NCBI RefSeq assembly: GCF_026241515.1
Contig: NZ_JAPHPW010000004.1
Span: forward strand, 211,207-275,206
DNA from: Vibrio sp. 14G-20
Lineage (GTDB): Bacteria > Pseudomonadota > Gammaproteobacteria > Enterobacterales > Vibrionaceae
Direction of reading: 5' to 3'
DNA length: 64,000 nt
This document shows, one piece after another, positions 17,267 through 26,158 of this stretch (the first letter of the stretch is position 1; every line of letters begins with the position of its first letter). Position numbers and translations under genes: made by a program. The notes beneath the pieces are model-generated. The model was given only the letters and a program-made list of their open reading frames with translations. It ran no database searches and was not told where the DNA came from.

Positions 17267-19735
17267 CTAGTACACTTTATGGAAGTCGATAAAATTAAAG
17301 GTGAGATCGCTTACCCAAAAGTCCCCATCCAAGTCGGCACCTTGAACGTATCTTTTGTCGCCCATCTCTAAGGTGATAATGTACTTTCCAGCGATCAGCC
17401 CCTCTACCATGTAAAAACCGTCACTCTCGATTTCGCTCGAATATTCCGTTCCTTTCTGAATATGTTTGAAGTGCAGATACGCATTGCTCTCGATAGCGCC
17501 CTCCACTGTGCCATCGACCCCAAATGACACCACCATTTCGATGTTCGCATGAGTTAATCCAACCTGCTTGGTATTAACAAACACAGGGTTTTGAATCGGC
17601 GTGAGGTTTAGGTCTAGTGCCCCTTCATCAATATAGATAGGCAGATTGCTTCGAGCGGGAACACTCGAGAATTCAAAGCGCCCTTTTGCATCGCTCACAG
17701 CACGTTGGTCGAGTATCTGCAGGCTCACTCCAGATATCGGTTGCTTGTGGTGATCATAGACAACCCCAGTCAACTTAGAATGGTTGTACCGGTTCCACTC
17801 AACAAACTCACCGATGTCCTCATCGAAGTAGGTTTTAGCCCCAAATTCCGTCGTCATTTCCACACCGTATTGGTCCTCTGTTCCTTCCAACTTAAACAAC
17901 AGATAAGGATTCACACGCGCCTCTAAAGAGGCAGTAAACGACACATCTTGTTTCTGGTAGCGAGCAGATACATTGGTGGTGAGTTCTTGGAATACATTAA
18001 GAGGATCAAGTACACACTCTTTACATGCGTTTCTTAAAGAGAGCTCTGTGCGTTCATGATGACCAGAGCCATTAACCGTGCCAGAGATGTTCCACGAGGT
18101 ATCAGAAAAACCACTTTTGGCGAGCTCGACTGTGTGTAAGTAGGTATCTTCATGGCTGTCCTTTGCGTATTGATAATCGCCCGCATAAGAGAGAAACAGA
18201 TTACGCGACACCTTGGCGTTCACTTTTGGCTCGACACTGAGTTCATCTTCATCGTCCCTTACGGTTAAAAAGGCCGTGAGATTTGCAAGCGACAAGTTGT
18301 ACTTGAACACGTCATATTCCATCGACTCTGAATCCAGTTCATCGGTTTTATTGAGCTCGATTGACGCAGATTGGTCGCCGCCGAGTAAGATATCAAACTC
18401 CATTGGAAAACGATTAAAGTCGGGTAACCAACCGATATGACCTGCAAACCAATGTGTCGGTAAGTATCGCCCCTGAAAGCCAACCAAGTCTTTGCCATGT
18501 TGCCTCCTAAAAGCGCTACCTACGGTAAAGTAATCAGCAAATCCATACTCCAGAGACACGGCACCCGCTCTGTCTGTACCTTCATTCCCGACCACCTGAA
18601 CGCCCCACTCGTTGCGTGGCAAAAAAGCATCTTCTAAACCAGCGACGGTAATCTCTTCTTCCTGCCAGACACCTTTCGATAGGTAGTAGCGAAACTTAAT
18701 GGTGTCACCGGGTGAGATGTTGTCTTCTTCAACAACAAAGCGTCCAAACTCATCAGAACGATACGTCGTTTGATAGATGCCATTAACCAACACATCGATG
18801 CTGATATTGGGCTGAGTAGTACGCTCCAGTTGTAAGTTGCCAAACTCTGGCTGACGCTTTCGGTTGGTATAATACAGCCCATCTTCGAGTGTTTGATTGA
18901 CGGTAAATACACTGCCATCTAACAGCACGTGTCCAATTTCAAGTGAACCTTCTCCATCATGTGCTTCAACCGCAATGTTGTAATAGACGATAGGCTGATC
19001 TTCTCGCGAATCAATAGACAACCTAGACAAGGAATGTTCGGTACTTAAGATAGTGTCGGAAATGGCATAAACATCACCGCCCGTTTCACTGTCATGGTAA
19101 ACAGAAGCTGCTACTCTTATTGCCAAACCCACGGTCGCAAGCGGCTCTATGGCCGGAGTATTACTAGCACGCTTCAACTCTTCTGCTTTCTTACGGGATT
19201 CATTTTTGATCTTAGAGATCACCGCTTCCAACTCGGTTAACGAGCTGAACTCAGGAGAAACGGTTAGCCGATAGTCATCAATGTCCCATCTGATTTTGGC
19301 AGGAATACAGGCTTGCAAGCTGTACCAATGAATGTAGGTTTCCGAGTCAATCACTTCAAACTTGATTGACTGGATGTTGTTGTCATCGCGATTATTGTTT
19401 TCATCGCGATAACAGGCGGCTTGCTCGGTATCAACGATATAAGGAGGAGACTCTCGCCCAACATCTTGCGGTAAGTAGATTTCACAATAGCCGTTGTCAT
19501 CGCATTGCCCATTCATCTCTAGCAGAGAAAACGCAGCGTTTGATATCGAAATAAACGGCTCTTCGTAATCATCCATCATGACACGATAAAAGCTATCACC
19601 GACTTGCCCTACTCGAACTTCGATATGAGCAGGATAAAGTTCAGTCGCCTCGCTTTCCCCTTCTGACTGCGAATGAGCGACAAATGGAAACAATGAACAA
19701 AGCAATGCAACTCGACAAGCCAAATGTTGAAACAT
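17267..19735 (-). CDS. Outer-membrane usher-like protein of a divergent chaperone-usher system
   Basis: 822 residues with a signal peptide (cleavage near VAHSQ, residue 22). The middle is a long alternating-strand region typical of a barrel, including SLEYGFADYFTVGSAFRRQHG and GFQGRYLPTHW, preceded by a small inserted-domain-like part (VLVNGIYQTTYRSDEFGRFVV). A carboxypeptidase-regulatory-like beta domain starts near 655 (LTGVVYDHHKQPISGVSLQI). A cysteine pair near the N terminus may be a disulfide. It is the last gene after two subunits and a PapD-like chaperone, so it should thread those subunits across the outer membrane. Its sequence is far from classical FimD/PapC and closer in style to the alternative (CS1/ECP-like) ushers. 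Confidence 0.65.
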   Translation of the reverse strand: MFQHLACRVALLCSLFPFVAHSQSEGESEATELYPAHIEVRVGQVGDSFYRVMMDDYEEPFISISNAAFSLLEMNGQCDDNGYCEIYLPQDVGRESPPYIVDTEQAACYRDENNNRDDNNIQSIKFEVIDSETYIHWYSLQACIPAKIRWDIDDYRLTVSPEFSSLTELEAVISKIKNESRKKAEELKRASNTPAIEPLATVGLAIRVAASVYHDSETGGDVYAISDTILSTEHSLSRLSIDSREDQPIVYYNIAVEAHDGEGSLEIGHVLLDGSVFTVNQTLEDGLYYTNRKRQPEFGNLQLERTTQPNISIDVLVNGIYQTTYRSDEFGRFVVEEDNISPGDTIKFRYYLSKGVWQEEEITVAGLEDAFLPRNEWGVQVVGNEGTDRAGAVSLEYGFADYFTVGSAFRRQHGKDLVGFQGRYLPTHWFAGHIGWLPDFNRFPMEFDILLGGDQSASIELNKTDELDSESMEYDVFKYNLSLANLTAFLTVRDDEDELSVEPKVNAKVSRNLFLSYAGDYQYAKDSHEDTYLHTVELAKSGFSDTSWNISGTVNGSGHHERTELSLRNACKECVLDPLNVFQELTTNVSARYQKQDVSFTASLEARVNPYLLFKLEGTEDQYGVEMTTEFGAKTYFDEDIGEFVEWNRYNHSKLTGVVYDHHKQPISGVSLQILDQRAVSDAKGRFEFSSVPARSNLPIYIDEGALDLNLTPIQNPVFVNTKQVGLTHANIEMVVSFGVDGTVEGAIESNAYLHFKHIQKGTEYSSEIESDGFYMVEGLIAGKYIITLEMGDKRYVQGADLDGDFWVSDLTFNFIDFHKVY

Positions 19736-19787
19736 GAATCTTGTCGTTACTCAGTCGAGTGCACAATCACTGACAACACAGTTCAAG

Positions 19788-20498
19788 CTACAGAACACAT
19801 TCGTACAAAGGCTGGTCGTTCTGCACCAATGAAACCTTCGAACCCTTTGGTAGCGGTTTGGTTAATTCTGCATTGCGAAGTAACACCACCTTTTCGCTGT
19901 GTTCGTCGACATTCAATTTAGCGCTGAACTGGAAATTACCGTCATTCGTAATCTTGAGGTTCTGATCATCACATTGAAACTTCACATCTTGTACCTGCTC
20001 GCCTTTTTGTACATAAACCGGTACATAGCTGTTGATATGAAAGTTGAGTTGAAACGCTGAACCGTTGTTAGAACGAACCTTTCTCGATAAATCTGGCGGG
20101 GAAGCTTCAGGCGCCTTCGCGATAGGCGAAAACCATAGATAAGCTCGATATTCGCCATCTGGCATGTCGTCTGGCAATGCGTTCATACGTAAGCGAACGG
20201 TGCGTCTTTGGTTGGGTTTCAATTCACGAATAATCGGCGGTGATACTTTAATCCAATCAGCGATATTTTCAGACTCAGCGATGTTTGCGTCGGTACGAAC
20301 TAAGCCACTGGCCTTTACTGGTCGATAGATTGGTTTGATCTCCAATCGAATCGGTTCATCCGAATTGTTCTCCACCACGATTTTTTCCGTCACAGAGGTA
20401 TCAGCATCTAAGACAAAACGAGTTGGAGCGATTAGGAGTTGAGCAGAGGCTTGTGCCGTGAAAAGTAAGCCGAGAGCACATGAGATAAACAACTTCAT
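19788..20498 (-). CDS. Periplasmic pilus-assembly chaperone (PapD-like fold)
   Basis: 236 residues with a signal peptide ending near QASAQ (residue 19). The first domain shows the chaperone pattern: LLIAPTRFVLDADTSVTEKIVVENNSDEP as the first strands, then NQRRTVRLRM and the DGEYRAYLWFSP strand that supplies the donor edge in this family. The C-terminal domain is short, with one cysteine pair likely (CDD...YECVL). It should bind subunits in the periplasm and hand them to the usher. Its start overlaps the stop of the 145-residue subunit gene by four bases (ATGA). Confidence 0.8.
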   Translation of the reverse strand: MKLFISCALGLLFTAQASAQLLIAPTRFVLDADTSVTEKIVVENNSDEPIRLEIKPIYRPVKASGLVRTDANIAESENIADWIKVSPPIIRELKPNQRRTVRLRMNALPDDMPDGEYRAYLWFSPIAKAPEASPPDLSRKVRSNNGSAFQLNFHINSYVPVYVQKGEQVQDVKFQCDDQNLKITNDGNFQFSAKLNVDEHSEKVVLLRNAELTKPLPKGSKVSLVQNDQPLYECVL

Positions 20499-20932
20499 TT
20501 ATAATTAACCTCAAAAGGAATTGTACTGGTATAAACGCCAGCGGGATGATTAGCGCCGATTTTCACTCTTGCACCAATGCACAGTAATTTGCTTCTTCCA
20601 TTGCCTTTTATCTTGGCTCTGCCTCGCTTTGATAAGCCGCAACCAAAATAGAACTTTTTAATACGAAGACGTTTGGATTTACGAGAATGGTTGAGGTACT
20701 GCTTAGAGGGGAGCGAAACCACGATCTTTTTACCCGGCTCACCTTCTACATAAAAGCGAACTACGTAAATCTGACTATTAGCCGGATTAGCATCAGCATT
20801 TTGACCCGATCCAGAGATATACATACCCGGAAATTTCACCTCCATATTTTCAGGAATGATTTCGAGTGCATGAAACGGACTTGAATAAAAAGTCAGACCG
20901 ATATAAATAGCGTATTTGAATAGAAACTTCAT
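20495..20932 (-). CDS. Second, basic DUF4402-like fimbrial subunit
   Basis: 145 residues with a signal peptide (cleavage near FHA-LEI, residue 22). The C-terminal end, CIGARVKIGANHPAGVYTST followed by IPFEVNYK, matches the closing strand of the neighbouring pilin (VAGTYTANVAVDVTYQ), so I read it as a divergent DUF4402-type subunit. It has an unusually basic middle (SRKSKRLRIKKFYFGCGLSKR) and two or more cysteines, unlike the acidic major pilin. It may be a tip or minor subunit. Translation is coupled to the chaperone gene. Confidence 0.6.
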   Translation of the reverse strand: MKFLFKYAIYIGLTFYSSPFHALEIIPENMEVKFPGMYISGSGQNADANPANSQIYVVRFYVEGEPGKKIVVSLPSKQYLNHSRKSKRLRIKKFYFGCGLSKRGRAKIKGNGRSKLLCIGARVKIGANHPAGVYTSTIPFEVNYK

Positions 20933-20984
20933 CGTAAAAATGGCTGCTCTACAACAGCCACAATATTATACTGGTTTCATTTAA

Positions 20985-21419
20985 TTACTGGTAAGTTACA
21001 TCTACTGCAACGTTTGCAGTATAAGTACCAGCAACTAATGTTGCACTTGAAGTACGTGCAGTGCCGCCAATATTAAGATTCGCATTGCCACCCGTTAGGG
21101 TTATAGCGCTATTAAAGTCGAATTCAGCCGCAATCGTATTTGCACCGTTAACTAAGTTAGTGTCAGAAATACTTACTGTTACTGCATCACCTGATTCTCC
21201 AGAAAGCGTAAACGCCGCAGCTCCCGCATCACCTTGAGCGATAACAACATCAGTTGTGTTATCTGAAGTGATGATACCGAAGTCTAGATCACTGGTTTTT
21301 GTCATTGTAATTGCTTGTTTTACTTCTAGTGTTGCATCAAAAGTGTCACTCACAGCGAAAACGTTCGCTGAAGAGATAGAAAGTGCAGATACAGCAACAA
21401 CCTTAAAGACTTTGTTCAT
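20985..21419 (-). CDS. DUF4402 fimbrial subunit, probable major pilin
   Basis: 144 residues with a clean signal peptide (cleavage near NVFA-VSD, residue 22). The mature protein is small, acidic, cysteine-free and rich in Thr, Ala and Asn; the pattern LEVKQAITMTKTSDLDFGII and the C-terminal GTYTANVAVDVTYQ are the DUF4402 domain ends. It is the first gene of the cluster, has an AAAGGATTAAAGAA ribosome site, and lies below a very AT-rich control region. Composition and first position both suggest the major structural subunit. Confidence 0.75.
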   Translation of the reverse strand: MNKVFKVVAVSALSISSANVFAVSDTFDATLEVKQAITMTKTSDLDFGIITSDNTTDVVIAQGDAGAAAFTLSGESGDAVTVSISDTNLVNGANTIAAEFDFNSAITLTGGNANLNIGGTARTSSATLVAGTYTANVAVDVTYQ

Positions 21420-21452
21420 TTCTTTAATCCTTTATATAAATTCGGCTTTATT

Positions 21453-21474
21453 ATTAGGGTTACCTAATAGTCAA
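21453..21474 (-). promoter_or_regulatory. Possible promoter and operator of the fimbrial operon
   Basis: On the minus strand a TTGACT -35-like hexamer (21474-21469) is followed at once by a perfect inverted repeat, ATTAGG-TAAC-CCTAAT (21468-21453), and then AATAAA as a poor -10. The repeat would place an operator between the promoter elements. Prediction only. Confidence 0.35.
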
Positions 21475-21927
21475 TCAGAGTTAACAATTAAGTAACAACA
21501 ATCCTATTTAGAAAATATATATATTGACACTTATTTATAAAGAAATGAGGCGCAGTGAGAATAAGATCACGCAAATTGATATAAATAACACTAACAAAAA
21601 TAGTGGTATTTAGGTGTTTTTATTAATTAGATATAAAACTGGTTTTACACTTAATCCCTTTAATTTTATACGTCATTATTTTTATAAAACACGCTTGATT
21701 TAAAACATCCGAATAACAAACAAAAATAATAACCAAGAACTTTATTTAAATGAATAACTATATAGATCACCGTGTTGCAATATAGTCTCACAAATGAAAC
21801 AAACCAGCATTAATATCAAATTGTAATAAAAGTGAAATAATAGATTTTCGTATTAAAAAGTCTAGACCTAAGTTTTAAACATTGCTCTTAAACAGTATTA
21901 AAAATGAGACACGTAGATCTATCCAAC

Positions 21928-22212
21928 TTAATTCCCCCTGCAATCATAAATACCCAATGACTCATCAAAACTAAGTGAATTATATTGCCGAAAGACTACT
22001 AAATTGGGGAGAGCATTAGACATTAGGATATGACGGTTTAAACGGTCGTCTGATAGCTTAAACATCTGTACCTTGATAGTGCCCGTGACTCTCGACCACC
22101 GCCGCTCATGTAAACCGTAAACAGGCAGAACCGTTACGAAGAAATCGCCACAATTCGATTCAAAAGCTTCCCTGTTGACTCGATTGAATAGTAAAGCACC
22201 GTTTTCCGGCAA
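21928..22212 (-). CDS. Doubtful 94-residue ORF, possible gene remnant
   Basis: The frame encodes MPENGALLFNRVNREAFESN and a mixed soluble protein with no motif I recognise. Its base composition is closer to coding sequence than the flanking AT-rich DNA, which is the only argument for it. No clear ribosome site precedes the ATG. It could be a remnant of a gene lost between the fimbrial operon and sbcB, or chance. Confidence 0.25.
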   Translation of the reverse strand: MPENGALLFNRVNREAFESNCGDFFVTVLPVYGLHERRWSRVTGTIKVQMFKLSDDRLNRHILMSNALPNLVVFRQYNSLSFDESLGIYDCRGN

Positions 22213-22317
22213 TTTATTTGTGATCTGGGTTGCACGCGTACCGCATACTATCAGATACTGAACAAAACTAACCTTCAGCCACAGTAAACGTCATCCGCTT
22301 ACTGTTCAGGAAATTCA

Positions 22318-23742
22318 ATGAGTTCAGATAATCAGCCAACCTACTTCTTTTTCGATTACGAAACATGGGGCGTGAGCCCAGCGAAAGATCGTCCGAGTCA
22401 ATTCGCAGGTGTTCGTACCGACCAAGATTTCAATGTTATCGGAGAACCTTTGGTTATCTACTGCCAACCTCCTGCTGATTATCTTCCTGCACCTGAAGCT
22501 GCGCTGATCACTCGCATCACACCACAAAAAGCCATGTCTCAAGGCCTACCTGAGCCTGAGTTTATCGCCAAGATTCATGCAGAGCTTGCAAAGCCAAACA
22601 CCACAAGCCTTGGCTACAACAGCATTCGATTCGATGACGAAGTAACGCGATACACTTGTTACCGCAACTTTATTGACCCGTACGCATGGAGCTGGCAAAA
22701 CGGTAACTCACGCTGGGATCTACTCGACGTGATGCGTGCCGTACACGCACTTCGCCCTGAAGGTATTGTTTGGCCAGAGAATGAAGAAGGTTACCCAAGT
22801 TTCAAACTGGAACACCTATCTGTGGCAAATGGCATTGAACACGAAAACGCGCACGATGCGATGGCCGATGTTATTGCGACTATCGAATTAGCGAAAAAGC
22901 TGAAAGCTGCACAACCTAAGATGTTTGACTACCTCTACAACATGCGCCACAAACGCAAGTTGAACGAATTAGTCGACATCGTAAACATGACACCTCTTAT
23001 GCACGTGTCAGGAATGTTTGGTCGTGATTGCAATTACACAAGCTGGATTGTTCCTATGGCTTGGCACCCGACCAACCAAAACGCCGTTATCGTGGTGGAC
23101 TTAGCGAAAGATCCTAGCCCACTGCTTGAGCTAGATACTGACGAACTAAGAGACAGACTCTACACCAAGCGTAGCGAGTTAAATGAAGATGAGTTGCCAG
23201 TGCCGATTAAACTGGTACAGCTCAACAAGTGCCCTATCCTCGCACCAGCAAAAACCCTGACGGCTGAAAACGCGGAAACGATCGGTATTGACCGTCAGCA
23301 GTGCTTGAAGAACCTAGCACTACTACGTGAACACCCAGAGATTCGTGAAAAGCTGATTGGCTTGTACTCACAAGAACGTGAATACGAAAAAAGTGATGAT
23401 GTAGACACACACCTTTACGATGGCTTCTTCTCTCCAGCAGATAAGACCGCGATGAACATCATCCGTGAAACTGACCCGAATAACTTGGCTGCTTTGGACA
23501 TCACTTTCAGTGACGAGCGTATTAAGCCGCTGTTGTTCCGTTACCGCGCTCGTCATTTCCCATGGACACTTGATGAAGCTGAGCAGCTGAAATGGGCGAA
23601 CCATTGTCGTGAGTTTTACGAGAGTCGCTTAGAAGAGTACATGCTGAATCTAGAAAACCTCGCACATGAAAACGAAAGTGACGAGAAGAAAATGGCTATC
23701 TTGAAAGCGGTTTATCAATACGTAGAAAAGCTAGCTAGTTAA
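22318..23742 (+). CDS. sbcB: Exodeoxyribonuclease I
   Basis: 474 residues, the full ExoI length. The DEDDh nuclease starts with FFFDYETWG (Asp13, Glu15), continues with LGYNSIRFDDEVTRY and ends with HENAHDAMADV carrying the catalytic His and Asp; the SH3-like and C-terminal helical domains follow (KAVYQYVEKL). The enzyme digests single-stranded DNA 3' to 5' in recombination and mismatch repair and binds SSB. Gene order sbcB then CidA/LrgA-type genes agrees with what I recall from V. cholerae. Confidence 0.95.
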   Translation: MSSDNQPTYFFFDYETWGVSPAKDRPSQFAGVRTDQDFNVIGEPLVIYCQPPADYLPAPEAALITRITPQKAMSQGLPEPEFIAKIHAELAKPNTTSLGYNSIRFDDEVTRYTCYRNFIDPYAWSWQNGNSRWDLLDVMRAVHALRPEGIVWPENEEGYPSFKLEHLSVANGIEHENAHDAMADVIATIELAKKLKAAQPKMFDYLYNMRHKRKLNELVDIVNMTPLMHVSGMFGRDCNYTSWIVPMAWHPTNQNAVIVVDLAKDPSPLLELDTDELRDRLYTKRSELNEDELPVPIKLVQLNKCPILAPAKTLTAENAETIGIDRQQCLKNLALLREHPEIREKLIGLYSQEREYEKSDDVDTHLYDGFFSPADKTAMNIIRETDPNNLAALDITFSDERIKPLLFRYRARHFPWTLDEAEQLKWANHCREFYESRLEEYMLNLENLAHENESDEKKMAILKAVYQYVEKLAS

Positions 23743-23766
23743 TTCATTATCAAGAGATGTGACACT

Positions 23767-24138
23767 TTGAAAGAAAGATTGATCAAACTCGTTTACTGCT
23801 TAATCTCCTTCACCTTAATCATAGGTGCTCTCACTGCAGGTAACGCGTTACAACAATATCTAGAGACCTCAATTCCAGGCAGTATTTTTGGCATGTTGAT
23901 TCTGTTTGCTGCCATGGTGATAGGTATTGTTCCATCACACTGGGTACAACCCGGTGCCAGTCTGATTATTCGTTTGATGATCTTATTGTTCGTCCCAATC
24001 AGTGTTGGGTTAATGGATCACTTCGACATGCTTATCGCCAATGCATTGCCAATCATGGCGAGTGCCGTTGGTGGCACGCTCATCGTATTGGTGTCTTTAT
24101 CATGGTTCTTAGACCGCTTGCTTTCGAGAGGTAAATAA
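23767..24138 (+). CDS. CidA/LrgA family membrane protein
   Basis: 123 residues with four hydrophobic segments. The family core is evident: [54 protein letters not shown]. Translation begins at TTG 23767, preceded by AAGAGATG. With the LrgB-like gene two bases downstream it forms the usual pair, proposed to act as a holin-like or metabolite export system affecting murein hydrolase activity and pyruvate or acetate transport. In vibrios the role is not well defined. Confidence 0.88.
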   Translation: MKERLIKLVYCLISFTLIIGALTAGNALQQYLETSIPGSIFGMLILFAAMVIGIVPSHWVQPGASLIIRLMILLFVPISVGLMDHFDMLIANALPIMASAVGGTLIVLVSLSWFLDRLLSRGK

Positions 24139-24140
24139 TC

Positions 24141-24818
24141 ATGTGGATTCTACTGACCATCGTTGTGTTCCTGTTTGCTCGTTGGGTAAGCCAAAAAGTG
24201 AACTCACCACTGTGTAACCCTTTACTGATCAGCATTGGCATCATTATTCCAATTCTGTTGTTCTTCAAAGTGCCTTTCGAAACTTACTACGCAGACAACA
24301 CTTGGATCACTTATATGCTTCAGCCTGCGGTTGTGGCTCTTGCTTACCCTCTTTATGAGCAGTTGCCTCAAATTCGAGCTAACTGGCGCATTATTACCTT
24401 TGCCTGCACGTTAGGCAGTGTGATGTCGATGACAACCACAGCTATCATTGCGGTAGCTTTTAAAGCCGACCTTAGCTTGATTGCGAGCCTGCTAGGTAAA
24501 TCGGTTACGACGCCGATTGCGATGGAAGTATCGAGCCATTTAGGTGGTGAAGCAGCCATTGCGGCAATATTGGTTTTGATCGTAGGTCTGTTCGGGGCGA
24601 TTTTTGCTTACCCTATCTATAATCTGATTGGTATTAAGAGCCCTATTGCCAGAGGTTTAACCATGGGTACGGTTTCTCACGCTTTGGGCACCGCGACTTG
24701 TGCGGAAAAGAACCAAGAAGATGCCGCATTCAGTTCATTGGCTTTGGTGCTCTGTGGCGTTATCACCTCAATCATTGCACCTAGCGTGTTCTCAGTTGTG
24801 ATTTGGTTCTATTCTTAA
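24141..24818 (+). CDS. CidB/LrgB family membrane protein
   Basis: 225 residues, highly hydrophobic. Typical blocks are WITYMLQPAVVALAYPLYEQL, the SVTTPIAMEVS segment (here GKSVTTPIAMEVS) and GTVSHALGTATC. It follows the CidA/LrgA partner by two bases and is followed by a terminator. The pair probably forms one membrane complex. Confidence 0.9.
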   Translation: MWILLTIVVFLFARWVSQKVNSPLCNPLLISIGIIIPILLFFKVPFETYYADNTWITYMLQPAVVALAYPLYEQLPQIRANWRIITFACTLGSVMSMTTTAIIAVAFKADLSLIASLLGKSVTTPIAMEVSSHLGGEAAIAAILVLIVGLFGAIFAYPIYNLIGIKSPIARGLTMGTVSHALGTATCAEKNQEDAAFSSLALVLCGVITSIIAPSVFSVVIWFYS

Positions 24819-24841
24819 CCTAAACGATCACTGCGCGATTC

Positions 24842-24890
24842 AGCCCAACCAGAATGCTGTGATTACAGTGTCTGTTTGGGCTTTTTATTC
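24842..24890 (+). terminator. Terminator after the LrgAB-like pair
   Basis: AGCCCAA (24842-24848) and TTGGGCT (24876-24882), with a long internal part containing a smaller CTGTGATTACAG hairpin, followed by TTTTATT. Confidence 0.65.
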
Positions 24891-24982
24891 GCCTTTATTC
24901 AGCAATAGCTGTCAAGTCACGGTCTTTTACGAGCAATAAGTGCGATATCAACTGTATAAATGGCTCTTGTAATCGATTTCAA

Positions 24983-25048
24983 GTGTGACCTCACTCTAAT
25001 TATGCAAACCAATGTAACAACAACAATTCAATAGTGATCGTTATCACA
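24983..25048 (+). promoter_or_regulatory. CRP-like sites upstream of cdd
   Basis: AGTGATCGTTATCACA (25033-25048) matches the CRP pattern TGTGA-N6-TCACA except the first base; TGTGACCTCACTCTAA near 24984 is a weaker second match about 50 bases upstream. Two CRP sites about five turns apart is the CytR/CRP arrangement of E. coli nucleoside genes including cdd, so control by CRP, perhaps with CytR, is likely. Confidence 0.6.
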
Positions 25049-25103
25049 GAAAATTCCTGAGTATTGCATAAACTTAAAGCCTAAGGTCAATTAAGGATTC
25101 AAC

Positions 25104-25991
25104 ATGAACAGTCGTATTACCCTGGCGCTGGAAAGTGCTCCATCATCAATGAAAGCGCTTTTGAGTGACATCGTATTAGCAGACAACTTTGACGCGACAT
25201 TGTCTCCAGAACAGTTCTCTAGCCTACTTCAAGCAAGTGGTTTAGCAGATGACGAACTACGTATCGCACTACTTCCTTTTGCTGCTGCGTATTCATACGC
25301 TCCATTATCTGACTTTTACGTTGGTGCAATCGTGCGTGGTTTGTCTGGTACTTTGTATTTTGGTGCAAACCTTGAAATCGCTGGTGCTCAACTTGGCCAA
25401 ACAGTACACGCTGAGCAATCTGCAATAAGCCATGCATGGATGAAAGGCGAGCAAGGCATCTCAGATATCACCATCAACTTTAGTCCTTGTGGTCACTGTC
25501 GTCAGTTTATGAACGAACTGACCACAGCGAAAGAGCTTAAAGTTCAGCTTCCACAACGCGATGAGATGTCACTACAAGAATACCTTCCAGACTCTTTTGG
25601 CCCTGCTGATTTAGGTGTGACGACTGGGCTAATGACTAAGCTTGATCATAAGTACACGACTGAAGAAACAACTCCTATTGTTGTAGAAGCACTAGCAGCA
25701 CTAAACCGCAGTCACGCTCCTTACACCAAAAACCTAAGTGGTGTTTCACTACAGCTGACGTCGGGTGAGGTTTTCACCGGTGCTTACGCTGAAAACGCAG
25801 CATTCAACCCTAGCCTACCGCCTCTACAAGTGGCATTGATTCAACTCAAACTGGCGGGCTTCGACTTTGAACAAATTGAAAGTGCAGCTTTGGTTGAAAT
25901 TGCTGAAGGCAGCATCAGTCACCTAGCGGATACGCAATCTACATTAGAAGCGATTAATCCCGACATTCCAGTGACTTACTTAGCAATCTAA
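25104..25991 (+). CDS. cdd: Cytidine deaminase
   Basis: 295 residues, the two-domain dimeric form of enteric bacteria. The zinc and catalytic motifs are HAEQSA (residues near 105) and SPCGHCRQF (near 130); [16 protein letters not shown] sequence in the C-terminal domain is the degenerate repeat of the N-terminal domain. The enzyme deaminates cytidine and deoxycytidine to uridine forms in salvage. The ATG follows AAGGATTCAAC. A terminator follows, so the gene is monocistronic. Confidence 0.95.
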   Translation: MNSRITLALESAPSSMKALLSDIVLADNFDATLSPEQFSSLLQASGLADDELRIALLPFAAAYSYAPLSDFYVGAIVRGLSGTLYFGANLEIAGAQLGQTVHAEQSAISHAWMKGEQGISDITINFSPCGHCRQFMNELTTAKELKVQLPQRDEMSLQEYLPDSFGPADLGVTTGLMTKLDHKYTTEETTPIVVEALAALNRSHAPYTKNLSGVSLQLTSGEVFTGAYAENAAFNPSLPPLQVALIQLKLAGFDFEQIESAALVEIAEGSISHLADTQSTLEAINPDIPVTYLAI

Positions 25992-26020
25992 GTACATCTA
26001 TTTAACATAATTTTAAATAA

Positions 26021-26049
26021 GCGGCCCTATTTAACGGGGCTGCTTTTTT
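26021..26049 (+). terminator. Terminator after cdd
   Basis: GCGGCCC and GGGCTGC (one G-U pair) flank a TATTTAACG loop, followed by seven T residues. Confidence 0.75.
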
Positions 26050-26075
26050 TATGCTTGTAATTAACACTGCAAGTT

Positions 26076-26091
26076 GCGCAAACGTTTGCTT
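26076..26091 (+). promoter_or_regulatory. PurR operator upstream of purT
   Basis: GCGCAAACGTTTGCTT matches the PurR consensus ANGCAANCGNTTNCNT at all but the first base and is nearly palindromic. It lies 68 bases before the purT start, the usual place for purine repression. Confidence 0.85.
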
Positions 26092-26158
26092 TTGTCATTT
26101 AAATAAGTATGATCACCCCGTTTTCAATCAATCGTTCAAAAGATCGGAAGGAATTTCT

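Larger units (their letters stand above)
21420..22317. other. 900-base AT-rich control region between the fimbrial operon and sbcB
   Basis: The left 450 bases are extremely AT-rich, with many A/T runs and no supported gene, and probably hold the regulatory region of the fimbrial operon (H-NS-type silencing is plausible). The right part is less AT-rich and contains a 94-codon minus-strand ORF (21928-22212) of doubtful status, then the sbcB promoter. Confidence 0.5.

Noticed and set aside
26051..26158. Longer N terminus for PurT
   Set aside because: It would place coding sequence over the PurR operator and the cdd terminator; the ATG at 26159 has a ribosome site and matches family length.
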